A stretch of DNA of 64,000 nt from Candidatus Sulfopaludibacter sp. SbA3 (lineage in GTDB: Bacteria; Pseudomonadota; Alphaproteobacteria; Caulobacterales; Hyphomonadaceae): the NCBI GenBank assembly GCA_945888325.1, contig CAMDAC010000006.1, positions 62,001 through 126,000 on the forward strand, written 5' to 3'. Both the position numbers and the translations under genes were made by a program. Below the pieces are notes generated by a model, which did not search any database, was not told the DNA's origin, and saw nothing but the letters and a program-made list of their open reading frames with translations. Each line of letters begins with the position of its first letter. Position 1 is the first letter of the stretch. Below, piece after piece: positions 29,014 to 40,581 of this stretch.

Positions 29014-29504
29014 CCGGCCTCCCCGCGCGACGACGCCGCGCGCCGGCGGCGCACTTCGCGGTAGGCTTCATGGAAGGCGTCCAGGGTGGCCGGCTGCTGG
29101 GCAATGCCATTCTGTTTGGCGCGGTGCGCCTCGAACCGGGCAGGGTCCCAGATCTTGAAACTCTCGATCGCGCCCGTGAACCGGATGCGCCCGGAGATAC
29201 CGGCGGCTTCGCAGAACTCGTCTGGCAGCTTGATGCGCCCGGTCTCATCGATCTTCAGGTCGGCCGATCCCGCAATCACCGACGTCACGAAGGCTTCGCG
29301 GACCGGCGATTGCAGCGGCAGCTCGGCCAGCGTCTCGGCATACAGTTCCATCAACGCTTCGCCGCCGCCTTCCAGAGCCCCGGATCCGTCCGGCGCTATC
29401 CAGATGAAAACACGGGAGTTTCCACCCAGCGCGGCGCGATAGGGTGCCGGGATCGAAACCCGCCCTTTTGCGTCAATAGCGCCCTCATAGGTGGAATAAA
29501 ACAC
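29010..29504 (-). CDS. mraZ: Transcriptional regulator / cell division protein MraZ
   Basis: A ~164-residue protein with two AbrB-like (SpoVT) DNA-binding repeats: [17 protein letters not shown] near the N-terminus and [20 protein letters not shown] in the second half. MraZ represses the dcw promoter in other bacteria. The frame extends to an ATG at 29573 (23 more residues), but homologues start close to FYSTYEG, so GTG at 29504, preceded by a purine-rich CAGGACGGGCGG, is preferred. It is the first gene of the dcw operon, overlapping rsmH by 4 bases. Confidence 0.9.
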   Translation of the reverse strand: MFYSTYEGAIDAKGRVSIPAPYRAALGGNSRVFIWIAPDGSGALEGGGEALMELYAETLAELPLQSPVREAFVTSVIAGSADLKIDETGRIKLPDEFCEAAGISGRIRFTGAIESFKIWDPARFEAHRAKQNGIAQQPATLDAFHEAYREVRRRRAASSRGEAG

Positions 29505-30027
29505 CCGCCCGTCCTGTTCTGGATTTGCCTCAACCCCGCCATGGGTAAACCATGTCTTAACGTGGACTACCATGGGCAGGTATGGGCCTCAATGGGCGGC
29601 CGGGCCGAATCGGGATTTCCACACAAGTACAATAAGGGAACAAAGCGCGCTCATTGGCACAACCCGGTGAAGACGGCGCATGGGATCGCGTGGGAGGCGA
29701 GAAATTTCCTGCGCGTTTTCCGGGTCTTGGGCTCGTGTGTTGCGATGCCGCATCGGTCACCCCGGAAGCGTTGCATCTACCGGAACGGGCACAGAACCTA
29801 ACCAGACTGCAATGTCAGATGCTCAATTTCCGGGCCCTGCCGGGCGCGCTCGCCCACCCTCCGGGAACGGATCGTCCGTGACCGGAAATCGCGCCGCTTA
29901 TGGGTTTCAGGCAATAACCATCCGGCCCCGGAGCGTATGCGCATTCGAAAGGGGGAGGATCGAAGCGGCTCCAGAGCCGGATGGCATCTTGTGAGGGCAA
30001 GATACCGCCGGCCGACTGATAAAGAAA
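29505..30027. promoter_or_regulatory. Long intergenic region upstream of mraZ and oxyR
   Basis: About 520 bases with no convincing gene; the open frames here are short and compositionally unlike their neighbours. It must hold the dcw promoter on the minus strand. Repeated GGGC-containing short motifs occur just upstream of the mraZ ATG candidate (around 29573-29597, TGGGCAGG, TGGGCCTC, TGGGCGGC), spaced 10-12 bases apart. MraZ operators are tandem short G-rich repeats (often TGGGN) at 10-bp spacing, so this is a good MraZ-box candidate. Confidence 0.5.
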
Positions 30028-30064
30028 ATTGATTGTTCCTGAGTTTGGTATAGATAGAACCTAT
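30028..30064 (+). promoter_or_regulatory. OxyR operator overlapping the oxyR start codon
   Basis: At 30050-30064, ATAGATAGAACCTAT fits the OxyR half-operator ATAGnTnnnAnCTAT at all ten defined positions. The ATG of oxyR begins at its penultimate base. Exactly 7 bases upstream, a degenerate second copy lies at 30028-30042 (ATTG...CTGA, 6 of 10 defined positions), giving the tandem spacing known for OxyR tetramers. TATAGA within the site could also serve as a -10 box, so binding should repress oxyR itself. Confidence 0.78.
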
Positions 30065-30980
30065 GATCCTTCCGACACTCCGCCAGCTCCAGTTCCTTGT
30101 CGCCCTGGGCGAAACCGGCTCGTTTTCCCGCGCCGCCGAAGCCTGCCATGTCACCCAGCCCACGCTTTCGGCGGGCATCAAGGAGCTCGAGGACCTGTTC
30201 GGCGTCTCGCTCGCCGAGCGTGAGTCGCGCGGCGCCACCCTCACCCATGCCGGCGAAATCGCCGCCGCCCGCGCCTCGGCCCTGCTCGCCGATGCCCACG
30301 CCCTCGTCCAGGCCGTCACCACGGCCGGAGAGGTATTCTCCGGACCGTTCAACCTCGGCGCCATTCCGACGATCGCGCCCTTCGTCCTGCCCCAGACCGT
30401 CAGCCTACTGACCAAAAAATACCCGGGCCTGAAGCTCTATCTCAACGAGGACCGCACCAGCCGCCTGATCGACCAGCTCAAGGCCCGCACCCTCGATGCC
30501 GCCTTCATTGCCCTTCCCTATGACGCCCCCGGCATCGAGACGATGACGCTGTTCGATGACGAGTTCCTGCTCGCCGCGCCCGCCGGTCATCCCCTCGCCC
30601 GCAAGAACGGTCTGTCCCCGGAGGACCTGAAGGATACCGACCTCCTCCTCCTCGAAGACGGCCACTGCCTGCGTGAACACGCGCTGTCGGTCTGCCGGCT
30701 GAAAGCCGGGGCGGGGCGCGAGCAGGTCGCTGCCACCTCGCTCGGCACGCTGGTCAACATGGTCGCTGGCGGCCTCGGCGTTTCGCTGATCCCGCGCCTC
30801 GCCGCCGACAACGGCCTCGCCCTCGGACCCGACGTGGCCGTGCGCGCCTTCGTCACGCCGATCATCGGCCGCCAGATCGGCATCGCCTGGAAAGCCGGCA
30901 GCCCCCGCGCCGCCGAGGCCCGCCAGCTCGGCGAACTGGTGCGCGAACACCTCAAGCCCCGCGCCACGCTTCACGCCTGA
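30063..30980 (+). CDS. oxyR: Hydrogen peroxide sensor OxyR (LysR family)
   Basis: A 305-residue LysR-type regulator. It has a winged helix-turn-helix at about residues 5-65 (SFSRAAEACHVTQPTLSAGI) and a substrate domain with EDGHCLREHALSVC, where Cys202 and Cys211 sit nine residues apart like the redox pair Cys199/Cys208 of E. coli OxyR. ATSLGTLVNMVAGGLG further matches OxyR. Peroxide should form the disulfide and switch the protein to an activator. No katG or ahpC is adjacent in the window. Confidence 0.93.
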   Translation: MILPTLRQLQFLVALGETGSFSRAAEACHVTQPTLSAGIKELEDLFGVSLAERESRGATLTHAGEIAAARASALLADAHALVQAVTTAGEVFSGPFNLGAIPTIAPFVLPQTVSLLTKKYPGLKLYLNEDRTSRLIDQLKARTLDAAFIALPYDAPGIETMTLFDDEFLLAAPAGHPLARKNGLSPEDLKDTDLLLLEDGHCLREHALSVCRLKAGAGREQVAATSLGTLVNMVAGGLGVSLIPRLAADNGLALGPDVAVRAFVTPIIGRQIGIAWKAGSPRAAEARQLGELVREHLKPRATLHA

Positions 30981-31098
30981 CACCTGCGCGCGTCCCGGCA
31001 GCCACACCCGCGATTTATCTCCGCCGGGGGCTTCCGGCGCCGCCCGGCTCCTGCATAAGAGCAGGAAGACGGGGAACGCTTCGAAGGCAGGATCACAG

Positions 31099-32289
31099 AT
31101 GAAGCTCAGCGCCTCCTGGCGAGCGACCCTGGCGGCCAGCTGCGTGCACCTGGTTATGGGCGCGAACTTGCCCTACCTGCCGGTCTGGATGGAAAAGGTC
31201 GCCGGCATGTCCGGCGCCGAGATCGCGGGCGCCGCCACCATCGCGATGATCATCCGCATCGTCGCCGGCCCGCTCACCGCCGGCATCGCGCAGGACCGCG
31301 GCCTGCGCGCCACCCTCGCCGTCGCCATGGCGGTCAGCTTCGCCGGCTACGCGCTCCTCTTCCCGGCCTCGCCCCGCGCCGCCGATTTCCTGCTCTGCAT
31401 CCTCATCTACAGCGCCCTCAATGTCGCCGGTCCGCTGTTCGAGGCGATCCTCGTCTACGGAACGCGCGGCGGCAGCCCGGACTACGGGCAGGGCCGCGCC
31501 ATCGTCTCGCTCGCCTTCGTGATCGCCAATCTTGCGGGCGGCGCCATCCTCGGCGCCTTCGGTCCGGACTGGATCCTCCTCTATCTCGTGATCACCGCCG
31601 CGATGGCCACCATCGCCCCGCTCTTCACCCAGCAGGGCGCGCGCCAGGCGATCCCGAAACGCACGATCGTCTCCACGTTCCGCGAAGGCTTCGCGCTGTT
31701 CCGCATCGAAGGCGTTTTCATCTTCATCCTCGCCGCCGCCCTCATCCAGGCAACGCACGGCGCCTACTACGCGTTCGCCTCCAACATCTGGATCGCGCAG
31801 GGCATCGGCGGCGGCCATATCGGCGCCCTCTGGGCCACCGGCGTCGGCGCCGAAATCCTGCTGTTGCTGTTCTCCGCGCGGCTGCTCGGCGGCCTGACGC
31901 CTCAGACCCTGCTCTGGATCGGCGGCATCGGCGCACTGCTGCGCTGGACGTTGGCAGGGTTCGTGTTGCCGGTGGAGGCGGTCTACGCGCAGCAAATCCT
32001 GCACGCGCTCTCCTTTGCCGTCACGCATATCGCCACCATGCGCTTCCTGCAGGCCGCCCTTCCGGACGACAAGCTGCCGATGTCCTACGCTGTGAACGGC
32101 GCGCTGGTCTTCGGCCCGATCATGGCGGTCACCAGCATCGTCGCCGGCCTCGCCTATGACGCCTTCGCGCCCGGCGGCATCGAAGCCCAGTCCCGCCTCT
32201 ACTGGATCATGCTGCCGGTCGGGATCGCCGGCCTCGTGCTGACGCACATGGCCAAACCACTGCCCGCCCACGCCGCAGCGCGCGCCTGA
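31099..32289 (+). CDS. MFS transporter, LacY/HcaT-like (MFS_1_like)
   Basis: A 396-residue membrane protein with about 12 hydrophobic segments and the start MGANLPYLPVWMEKVAGMSG, typical of the HcaT/nucleoside-symporter-like MFS_1_like branch; the loop AQDRGLRATL corresponds to MFS motif A. The substrate is unknown; relatives carry aromatic acids or sugars. It starts 118 bases after oxyR on the same strand, with a CCTGC/GCAGG hairpin in between, so it may have its own promoter. It precedes the MarR-GNAT gene. Confidence 0.8.
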   Translation: MKLSASWRATLAASCVHLVMGANLPYLPVWMEKVAGMSGAEIAGAATIAMIIRIVAGPLTAGIAQDRGLRATLAVAMAVSFAGYALLFPASPRAADFLLCILIYSALNVAGPLFEAILVYGTRGGSPDYGQGRAIVSLAFVIANLAGGAILGAFGPDWILLYLVITAAMATIAPLFTQQGARQAIPKRTIVSTFREGFALFRIEGVFIFILAAALIQATHGAYYAFASNIWIAQGIGGGHIGALWATGVGAEILLLLFSARLLGGLTPQTLLWIGGIGALLRWTLAGFVLPVEAVYAQQILHALSFAVTHIATMRFLQAALPDDKLPMSYAVNGALVFGPIMAVTSIVAGLAYDAFAPGGIEAQSRLYWIMLPVGIAGLVLTHMAKPLPAHAAARA

Positions 32290-32318
32290 CACGAGGGGAC
32301 ATGCCGGCCCGCCCCGCC

Positions 32319-32354
32319 TTGACACCTAATATATATAACATGTTATGTATTAGG
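32319..32354 (+). promoter_or_regulatory. Promoter with palindromic operator of the MarR-GNAT gene
   Basis: A perfect -35 box TTGACA lies at 32319-32324. It is followed by a 20-bp palindrome (32331-32350, ATATATAACA/TGTTATGTAT, one mismatched pair) nested in an outer inverted repeat CCTAATA (32325-32331) / TATTAGG (32348-32354). The likely -10 lies within the right arm (around 32343-32349), so a dimer bound here would block RNA polymerase. The size and symmetry suit a MarR-family repressor such as the one encoded 20 bases downstream. Confidence 0.72.
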
Positions 32355-32374
32355 CAATCAAAGGAGGGAACGGC

Positions 32375-33360
32375 ATGGCGCGCGATGTTCTGGCGGAGAT
32401 GGGCTATCTCGCCCTTGGCAGCCGGCTGAAACGCCTGGCCGAGCGCATGCAGGCGGACGCCACCCGGGCGTTTGCAGATCGCGGCATCCCGGTCCAGGCC
32501 ACGCATTTCCCGCTGCTCGCCGCACTCGCGACGTATGGGCCCATGACCGTCTCGGAGGCGGTCGAAGCGGTCGGCATCAGCCAGCCCGCCGTCACCCGCA
32601 TCCACAACAGCCTGCAGGCCCTCGGCCTCACCCGCGCCGTCCCCGTCAAGGGCGACAACCGCCAGAAGCAGATCCGCCTCACCGCGAAAGGCGAAGCGCT
32701 GATCGACGACATGAAGCACAGCATGTGGCCCCACGTGCGCTGCGCCGCGCAGGCCCTCTGCGATGGTCCGGATACGGACATCCTCTCTCAGATCACGCGC
32801 CTGGAAGAAGGCCTCCAGGCTCGCCCGCTACACCTGCGCATCCAGGACGGCATGGCCGCCGCCAGCGGCCTGCCGCCGCTCCGCCTCGTGGAGTATGACG
32901 AGCGCCTCGCGCCGGAGTTTGACGCGATCACCCGCGAATGGGTGGAAGACATGTTCACGCTGGAAGCCAACGACCTCAAGATCATCGAGAACCCGAAGGC
33001 GATGATCCTCGACCGGGGCGGCGAGATCCTGTTTGTCGAAGCCGGCCCCCTCGGCATCGTCGGCACGTGCGCACTGATGCCGGTCGACGGCGCCAGCTTC
33101 GAGCTGACAAAGATGGGTGTGCGTGCCTCCGCCCGCGGCCTGAAGGCCGGCGAGTTCCTGCTTCACCGCGTGCTCGAGCGCGCCCGCCAGATGCCGATCG
33201 GCGAACTCTTCCTGCTGACCAACACCAAGTGCGCCGCCGCCGTGCACCTCTACGAAAAGGCCGGCTTCGTCCACGATCCGGACATCATGGAACGCTACGG
33301 AAAACGCTACGCCCGCTGCAACGTCGCCATGTCCTACGACCTGGGCAAACCGCCCAGGCT

Positions 33361-33364
<4 letters not shown>
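32375..33364 (+). CDS. MarR family regulator fused to a GNAT acetyltransferase
   Basis: A 329-residue two-domain protein. Residues ~1-150 form a MarR-type winged helix (TVSEAVEAVGISQPAVTRIH recognition region, then a wing). Residues ~165-325 form a GNAT fold with GVRASARGLKAGEFLL (acetyl-CoA loop) and AVHLYEKAGF, the usual GNAT C-terminal signature. Such fusions are known in proteobacteria, but ligand and acetyl acceptor are generally unassigned. It has a strong AAGGAGGG Shine-Dalgarno. A palindrome in the promoter suggests autoregulation. It is convergent with, and overlaps by 4 bases, the sigma-54 regulator gene. Confidence 0.88.
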
Positions 33365-34827
<1,463 letters not shown>

Positions 34828-34836
34828 GGTACTCAC

Positions 34837-35143
34837 CCTTCTCGTATTATCCGTGGACGGACGCCGAACGCGCGCCGTGCCACATCGTTACGGCCCGTTC
34901 TGACACAGAGGGATGGAGTTACGGTTTGCGGGATCCTTGAAATTTCACCGAATTCCCGCCGCCGGCCGCGTTAACACTCCGGTCTGCTTCCGCCGCGGCC
35001 CAGGCTGCCAAGGTGCCATCGACGTAAACTGTAGCATGCACAACAGGTTACGCCCGCCCGCGTGCAACCGCTGCGACTTTTCCTGAACCCTTTATTAAAG
35101 TTTGGAGTGCATCAGAGGGTTAACACCCAGATGGACCTCCGAA
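34837..35143. promoter_or_regulatory. Divergent region between the sigma-54 regulator and the ECF sigma gene
   Basis: About 300 bases without a gene. It contains TTAACAC twice (around 34971 and 35119) and TTAAAG at 35095, reminiscent of half-sites of the cell-cycle regulator CtrA but not in the TTAA-N7-TTAA arrangement. I see no convincing -24/-12 or ECF promoter pair. Confidence 0.3.
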
Positions 35144-35734
35144 ATGGCCGACGCCGCGCGCCGCCCGCTCCTTTCCCCGCCGGGCCTTGCCCCGGAAAGC
35201 GCCGTCAGGCGTCTTGCCGCCGCGCATACACGGGCCCGGGACAACCTGTTTGCCACCCTCGCCGAAGATTGCCTGCCGGCCCTGCGCGCCTATGCCCGCA
35301 GTCTCACGGGGGATGCAAACCTAGCCGACGACTGTGTGCAGGACGCCTTCGTGCGGGCGCTGCATGCCTTTGCGAGCTACGATTCCTCCCGCCCGTTCCG
35401 GCCGTGGATCTTCCGTATCCTGCGCAATGAATGGCTGCAGCGCCTGCGCCGCGACCGCCGACTGACCGACCTGCCTGACGAGGCGATCAGCGACCTGCTG
35501 GTCGACACCCGCACCCCCGAGGACGCCGCCGAAGCCGCCAGCCTCCTCGCCCATATCGCCCGCCTGCCGCCCGACATGGCGGATGCCATCGGCCTGGTGC
35601 TCGGCCAGGGCTTTTCCTATGACGAAGCCGCCGCCCTCTGCGACTGCGCCCCCGGCACTATGAAAAGCCGCGTCAACCGCGCCCGCGCGATCCTCATGGA
35701 ACAACTCGACGAAAACGGCCCGAAAGCCGCCTAG
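35144..35734 (+). CDS. ECF-type RNA polymerase sigma factor
   Basis: A 196-residue group 4 sigma factor. Region 2 covers about residues 40-110 ([18 protein letters not shown], then [14 protein letters not shown]) and region 4 covers about 130-185 ([20 protein letters not shown]). A TTG at 35102 would add 14 residues; ATG 35144 gives the usual start. There is no anti-sigma gene next to it: upstream is the divergent sigma-54 regulator and downstream uvrB, so its control is not evident from context. Confidence 0.87.
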   Translation: MADAARRPLLSPPGLAPESAVRRLAAAHTRARDNLFATLAEDCLPALRAYARSLTGDANLADDCVQDAFVRALHAFASYDSSRPFRPWIFRILRNEWLQRLRRDRRLTDLPDEAISDLLVDTRTPEDAAEAASLLAHIARLPPDMADAIGLVLGQGFSYDEAAALCDCAPGTMKSRVNRARAILMEQLDENGPKAA

Positions 35735-35832
35735 GGCGGGATTTATCCGGTCGCTCTAAAGTAACTCCCGGCTGCCGAACAAAACAAGAATACTCTGGAC
35801 ACCGCCCCCCGCGCCGCCCATATCTTCGGCCC

Positions 35833-38016
<2,184 letters not shown>

Positions 38017-38153
38017 AGAAAGCGCAGTTGCTTTGAGCAACCAGTAAGCGCTTCGCGCTCGATGTCGGCATTTTCTTGACGGGCCGCGTCCACCTCACCG
38101 CTCTTTAACCCCTCCCTGCTATCCCTAGCGCCAACGCGAAGGAGAGCCCCCAG

Positions 38154-38456
38154 ATGTGGATTCGCCGCAAGGAACACTTCCGCAATGCGAGCGACCGGCC
38201 GGAGCGCTCGAAGGTCGCCGCGACGGTCTACTTCCGCCCCGACACAGCCGAGCCCCCGCCGCCGCAGGGCTGGGACGAGCGCTGCCCCCAATGCAGCGCC
38301 GCCATCCGCGTCTCGAGGCCCCGGCACGGCGGCACCGCCATCTCGGAAGTCCTCCCCTCCGGCGCCCTCATCCCCCATCCCTGCTTCGACCGGCTGCGCG
38401 GGAAGCGGGCGAGCGAAGAGACGATGGATTTGTTTGGCGACTGGAACCCGGCCTGA
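38154..38456 (+). CDS. Small conserved-looking Cys-containing protein
   Basis: A 100-residue protein with a strong AAGGAG Shine-Dalgarno ending 9 bases before the ATG. Cys44 and Cys47 (CPQC), His58, His75 and Cys77 could bind a zinc ion. The rest is basic and Pro-rich and ends DLFGDWNPA. I do not recognise the family. It lies 137 bases after uvrB on the same strand. An imperfect hairpin (about 38460-38489) follows its stop. Codon use matches neighbouring genes, which supports a real gene. Confidence 0.6.
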   Translation: MWIRRKEHFRNASDRPERSKVAATVYFRPDTAEPPPPQGWDERCPQCSAAIRVSRPRHGGTAISEVLPSGALIPHPCFDRLRGKRASEETMDLFGDWNPA

Positions 38457-38640
38457 GTTCCCCTCTCTGCCCGAAGACGGGGAAAGGGGTTCAGATTTTG
38501 CTCAGCGCACGGACCATTTCCTGCCGCGCTGCAGCGAATCCGCACCCTGTCTTAAATCTGTGAAATTTATCGCCCGAAACGCGAATCACCCCCTCGACTC
38601 ACACCAGATTTGGTGAGATCGTTACGTCAAGCCAACGAAA

Positions 38641-39212
38641 TCCCGGCGGGAGACAACCCGCAAAGTGGAGCGAAGGCGAGCCCATCGCCCCCGCGCGGAG
38701 GGCCGGGCCAGGAGCAGAGCCGGGAGACCGGGCGCGCGAAAGGCCAGGCAGGACGCACGGGATAAAAACAGGCGATGGCCCATGGCAGCGGGAGCTAGAC
38801 CCGCGAGATGGGAGCCGTACGCCGTAACCGGGGCGCAAACCCGAACTACGGTGGCCAAGAGCCCGAAAGCTCCATCAGGGAGTACGAAGAAGGACTGTGC
38901 CCGCAAGGGCGTGGAACGGACAAGTGCGACCAGCGGTGGAGCGCCAGAGATGGGCGGGAGGGTCGGCCAAAGTCCTTGAACTGCAAGCGGCCCCCCGGCT
39001 GCGAGCGAGACAAGGCACCGCAAAAGGAGCGTGCGCCTGCCAGGGCGAACGTCCAGATGCGGAAGGGTGATGGAAGGGCCGCGAAAGTAGGCCGGAAAAA
39101 AACCCGGTGTCTCCGAAGAGCGTCTCCGAGTGCTAGCACTAGTAATCGGTAGCCCGATTCGAAACACCTTGGAAGGCGCGGCGCCCCTCAAAAGGCACCG
39201 CGCCTTTCTTCG
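38641..39212 (+). ncRNA. Candidate large structured non-coding RNA
   Basis: No credible coding frame covers this stretch. The plus strand is strongly biased: in 38641-39120, T makes up only about 8% of bases while A is roughly three times as common, unlike any neighbouring gene or spacer. Many short perfect hairpins are visible: GCGGG/CCCGC (38788-38804), CCGTA...TACGG with an inner CGGG/CCCG (38822-38851), GAGC-CCGAAA-GCTC (38859-38872), GCCC-GCAA-GGGC with a GNRA loop (38899-38910), AATCGG-TAGC-CCGATT near 39144, and a final terminator (39173-39212). The composition resembles stable catalytic or scaffold RNAs. It lacks RNase P signatures (GAGGAAAGTCC), a tmRNA tag or acceptor, and an SRP apical motif. 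The 5' end is uncertain; a CACCA/TGGTG hairpin at 38602-38615 may belong to it. Confidence 0.5.
39173..39212 (+). terminator. Terminator at the end of the candidate RNA
   Basis: AAGGCGCGG (39173-39181) pairs perfectly with CCGCGCCTT (39198-39206) and is followed by TCTTCGTT. It gives the RNA-like region a defined 3' end and indicates transcription on the plus strand. Confidence 0.7.
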
Positions 39213-39222
39213 TTGTGGAAAA

Positions 39223-39278
39223 GAATTCGCAGGACGAATTCCCGGACGCGTGAGGACAAGCGATTGCACGGCAATCGC
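39223..39278. other. Two tandem perfect hairpins
   Basis: GAATTCG (39223-39229) pairs with CGAATTC (39235-39241) around a CAGGA loop. GCGATTGC (39260-39267) pairs with GCAATCGC (39271-39278) around ACG. They sit between the terminator of the candidate RNA and the terminator of the EF-hand gene, with no gene of their own. They could be a 3' processing element, a protein-binding site or a second small RNA. Confidence 0.45.
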
Positions 39279-39308
39279 CCGGGCGAGGGCGCGCGCCGCG
39301 AGGCACCA

Positions 39309-39341
39309 ATAAAAAACCCCCGGCGCGGAACGCCGGGGGCT
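39309..39341 (-). terminator. Rho-independent terminator of the EF-hand gene
   Basis: CCCCCGGCG (39317-39325) pairs with CGCCGGGGG (39331-39339) around a 5-base loop; on the minus strand it is followed by TTTTTT. It lies 26 bases past the EF-hand stop codon. Confidence 0.85.
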
Positions 39342-39366
39342 TCGGTCAGCACGGGTCTTCAGGGCG

Positions 39367-39657
39367 TCAGTAGCTCGCCTTGTCGTCGTTCTTCTTCTTG
39401 TCGGCCTTCGCCGCCTTGGCGGCCTTCCAGGCGTCGTGTTCAGCCGCGCTAATATCACCGCTCGCGTCGGTGTCGTATTTCGCGAACTTTTCGGCCGTCA
39501 TCGCCGGCTTGGTGGCCTGGATTTCGGCCAGCGTGACGCCGCCGCTGGAATCGGTATCGAGATCCGCGAACGTCTTCTTGGCGCCGTGATGGTCGGCCAG
39601 CGCTGCCGGGGCGGCGAAGGCGGCAGCGAGAGCTGCGATGGCAATAAGTTTCTTCAT
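39367..39657 (-). CDS. Secreted EF-hand calcium-binding protein
   Basis: A 96-residue exported protein. The signal peptide spans residues 1-21 (MKKLIAIAALAAAFAAPAA, then LA). Two EF-hand loops follow: DLDTDSSGGVTLAE and KYDTDASGDISAAE, each with Asp at positions 1 and 3 and Glu at 12. The tail is Lys/Ala-rich and ends KKKNDDKASY. The start is fixed by a GGAGGAG Shine-Dalgarno; the longer frame to 39720 is not needed. A calcium-binding or buffering role is likely, partner unknown. It has its own terminator. Confidence 0.88.
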   Translation of the reverse strand: MKKLIAIAALAAAFAAPAALADHHGAKKTFADLDTDSSGGVTLAEIQATKPAMTAEKFAKYDTDASGDISAAEHDAWKAAKAAKADKKKNDDKASY

Positions 39658-39795
39658 GGAAATACTCCTCCGTGTTGTCGAACCGGCCAGCCGCTTATCA
39701 GCGTGTGCCGGACCTTTCATTTAGGAAGCAGGCGCCGGTTTGCTTCCAACATGATGAAGTTTTTATGCGGGCGGGCACGACGGGGCCACGCGCAA

Positions 39796-39829
39796 CAAAA
39801 AACCGTCCACACGAGAGTGTGGACGGTTT
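39796..39829 (-). terminator. Rho-independent terminator of the Cys-rich lipoprotein gene
   Basis: AACCGTCCACAC (39801-39812) pairs perfectly with GTGTGGACGGTT (39817-39828) around GAGA. On the minus strand a TTTTTT run follows. It serves the lipoprotein gene that ends at 39859. Confidence 0.88.
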
Positions 39830-39858
39830 CTGGACTGCCTTGAGGCAGGGAAGGCTTA

Positions 39859-40464
39859 CTACGGCGAGACGGGGGCCGGGGTCACTTCAGCCTCAGGGGC
39901 CGTAACCGGGGCGTAGGTTTCAGCCTCGCCGGCGTCGACCACTGCGTCTTCCGGCTGGGGCACCGAGCTCGCCGTGCCGCAGCAGCGCACCTGCATCTCA
40001 AGGACGCGGTCGTTGAAGCGGCATTGCTGATCGTTGATCTCACGCAGGATCGACGGGCCGCCGGCGCGGTAGGTGTAGCGCGTCTGGTTGCAGCTGGTCA
40101 GCGTGTAGCCTTCGCGGCAGGAGCCAGTGCTGGACTTCTGGACCGTGGTGGTCTCGCAGACCATCGTGTCGGCCAGGGCCTCTTCGGCTTTCGCCATCGC
40201 GGCGGCGGCATCGGCCTTGGCGGAGTCGGCGGTCGCCTGGGCGTTGGCCGTCAGCTTGAGGGCGTCGGCCAGGCGCATGTCGGTGGAGGCGAGCGGGGTG
40301 GACGTGCCATCGATCTCGACCTTCAGGCGGCAGACATTCTCGTCGGCCTTCTTCGGATTGGCGCAATACTCCGCAACGGTCATGTCGTTCGGAATGTTCA
40401 TGCACCCGGAAACACTCAACGCGGCAAGCAACAGCCCGCCAGAAAGGATCTTCTTGAAGTTCAT
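39859..40464 (-). CDS. Cysteine-rich lipoprotein with an Ala-rich heptad segment
   Basis: A 201-residue lipoprotein with the lipobox VSGC (Cys21). It holds nine Cys in all, including CC near residues 159-160. Residues ~65-100 (LKLTANAQATADSAKADAAA) form an Ala-rich heptad region like Lpp-type coiled coils. The middle domain (residues 100-165) contains most Cys and may be disulfide-linked. The acidic Pro-rich tail is low complexity. I do not recognise the family; an envelope structural role is a guess from the Lpp-like helix. It has its own terminator. Confidence 0.75.
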   Translation of the reverse strand: MNFKKILSGGLLLAALSVSGCMNIPNDMTVAEYCANPKKADENVCRLKVEIDGTSTPLASTDMRLADALKLTANAQATADSAKADAAAAMAKAEEALADTMVCETTTVQKSSTGSCREGYTLTSCNQTRYTYRAGGPSILREINDQQCRFNDRVLEMQVRCCGTASSVPQPEDAVVDAGEAETYAPVTAPEAEVTPAPVSP

Positions 40465-40581
40465 GTGGGGTTCTCCATCACCGTGTCCGGGGGTGTATTC
40501 ACCCTCCGCCCCAGCCGGATGACGCCGAAATGTGGCAAAAAAAATGAGCAGGTCGCCCGGTTGGGGAGATTCTTCCCGGCC

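Noticed and set aside
38924-39140. Group II intron starting at GTGCGAC
   Set aside because: No domain V hairpin or reverse transcriptase follows; the GTGCG is probably chance.
38641-39212. RNase P RNA, tmRNA or SRP RNA
   Set aside because: No GAGGAAAGTCC, ACAGAA or paired P4 boxes; no tag reading frame, TTCGA acceptor arm with CCA, or GGAAGG SRP apical loop were found on either strand.
38622-39458. A 278-codon open frame on the minus strand covering the RNA-like region
   Set aside because: It runs through two terminators and the EF-hand gene, has no Shine-Dalgarno or recognisable domain, and its openness follows from the scarcity of T on the plus strand, which leaves few stop codons.
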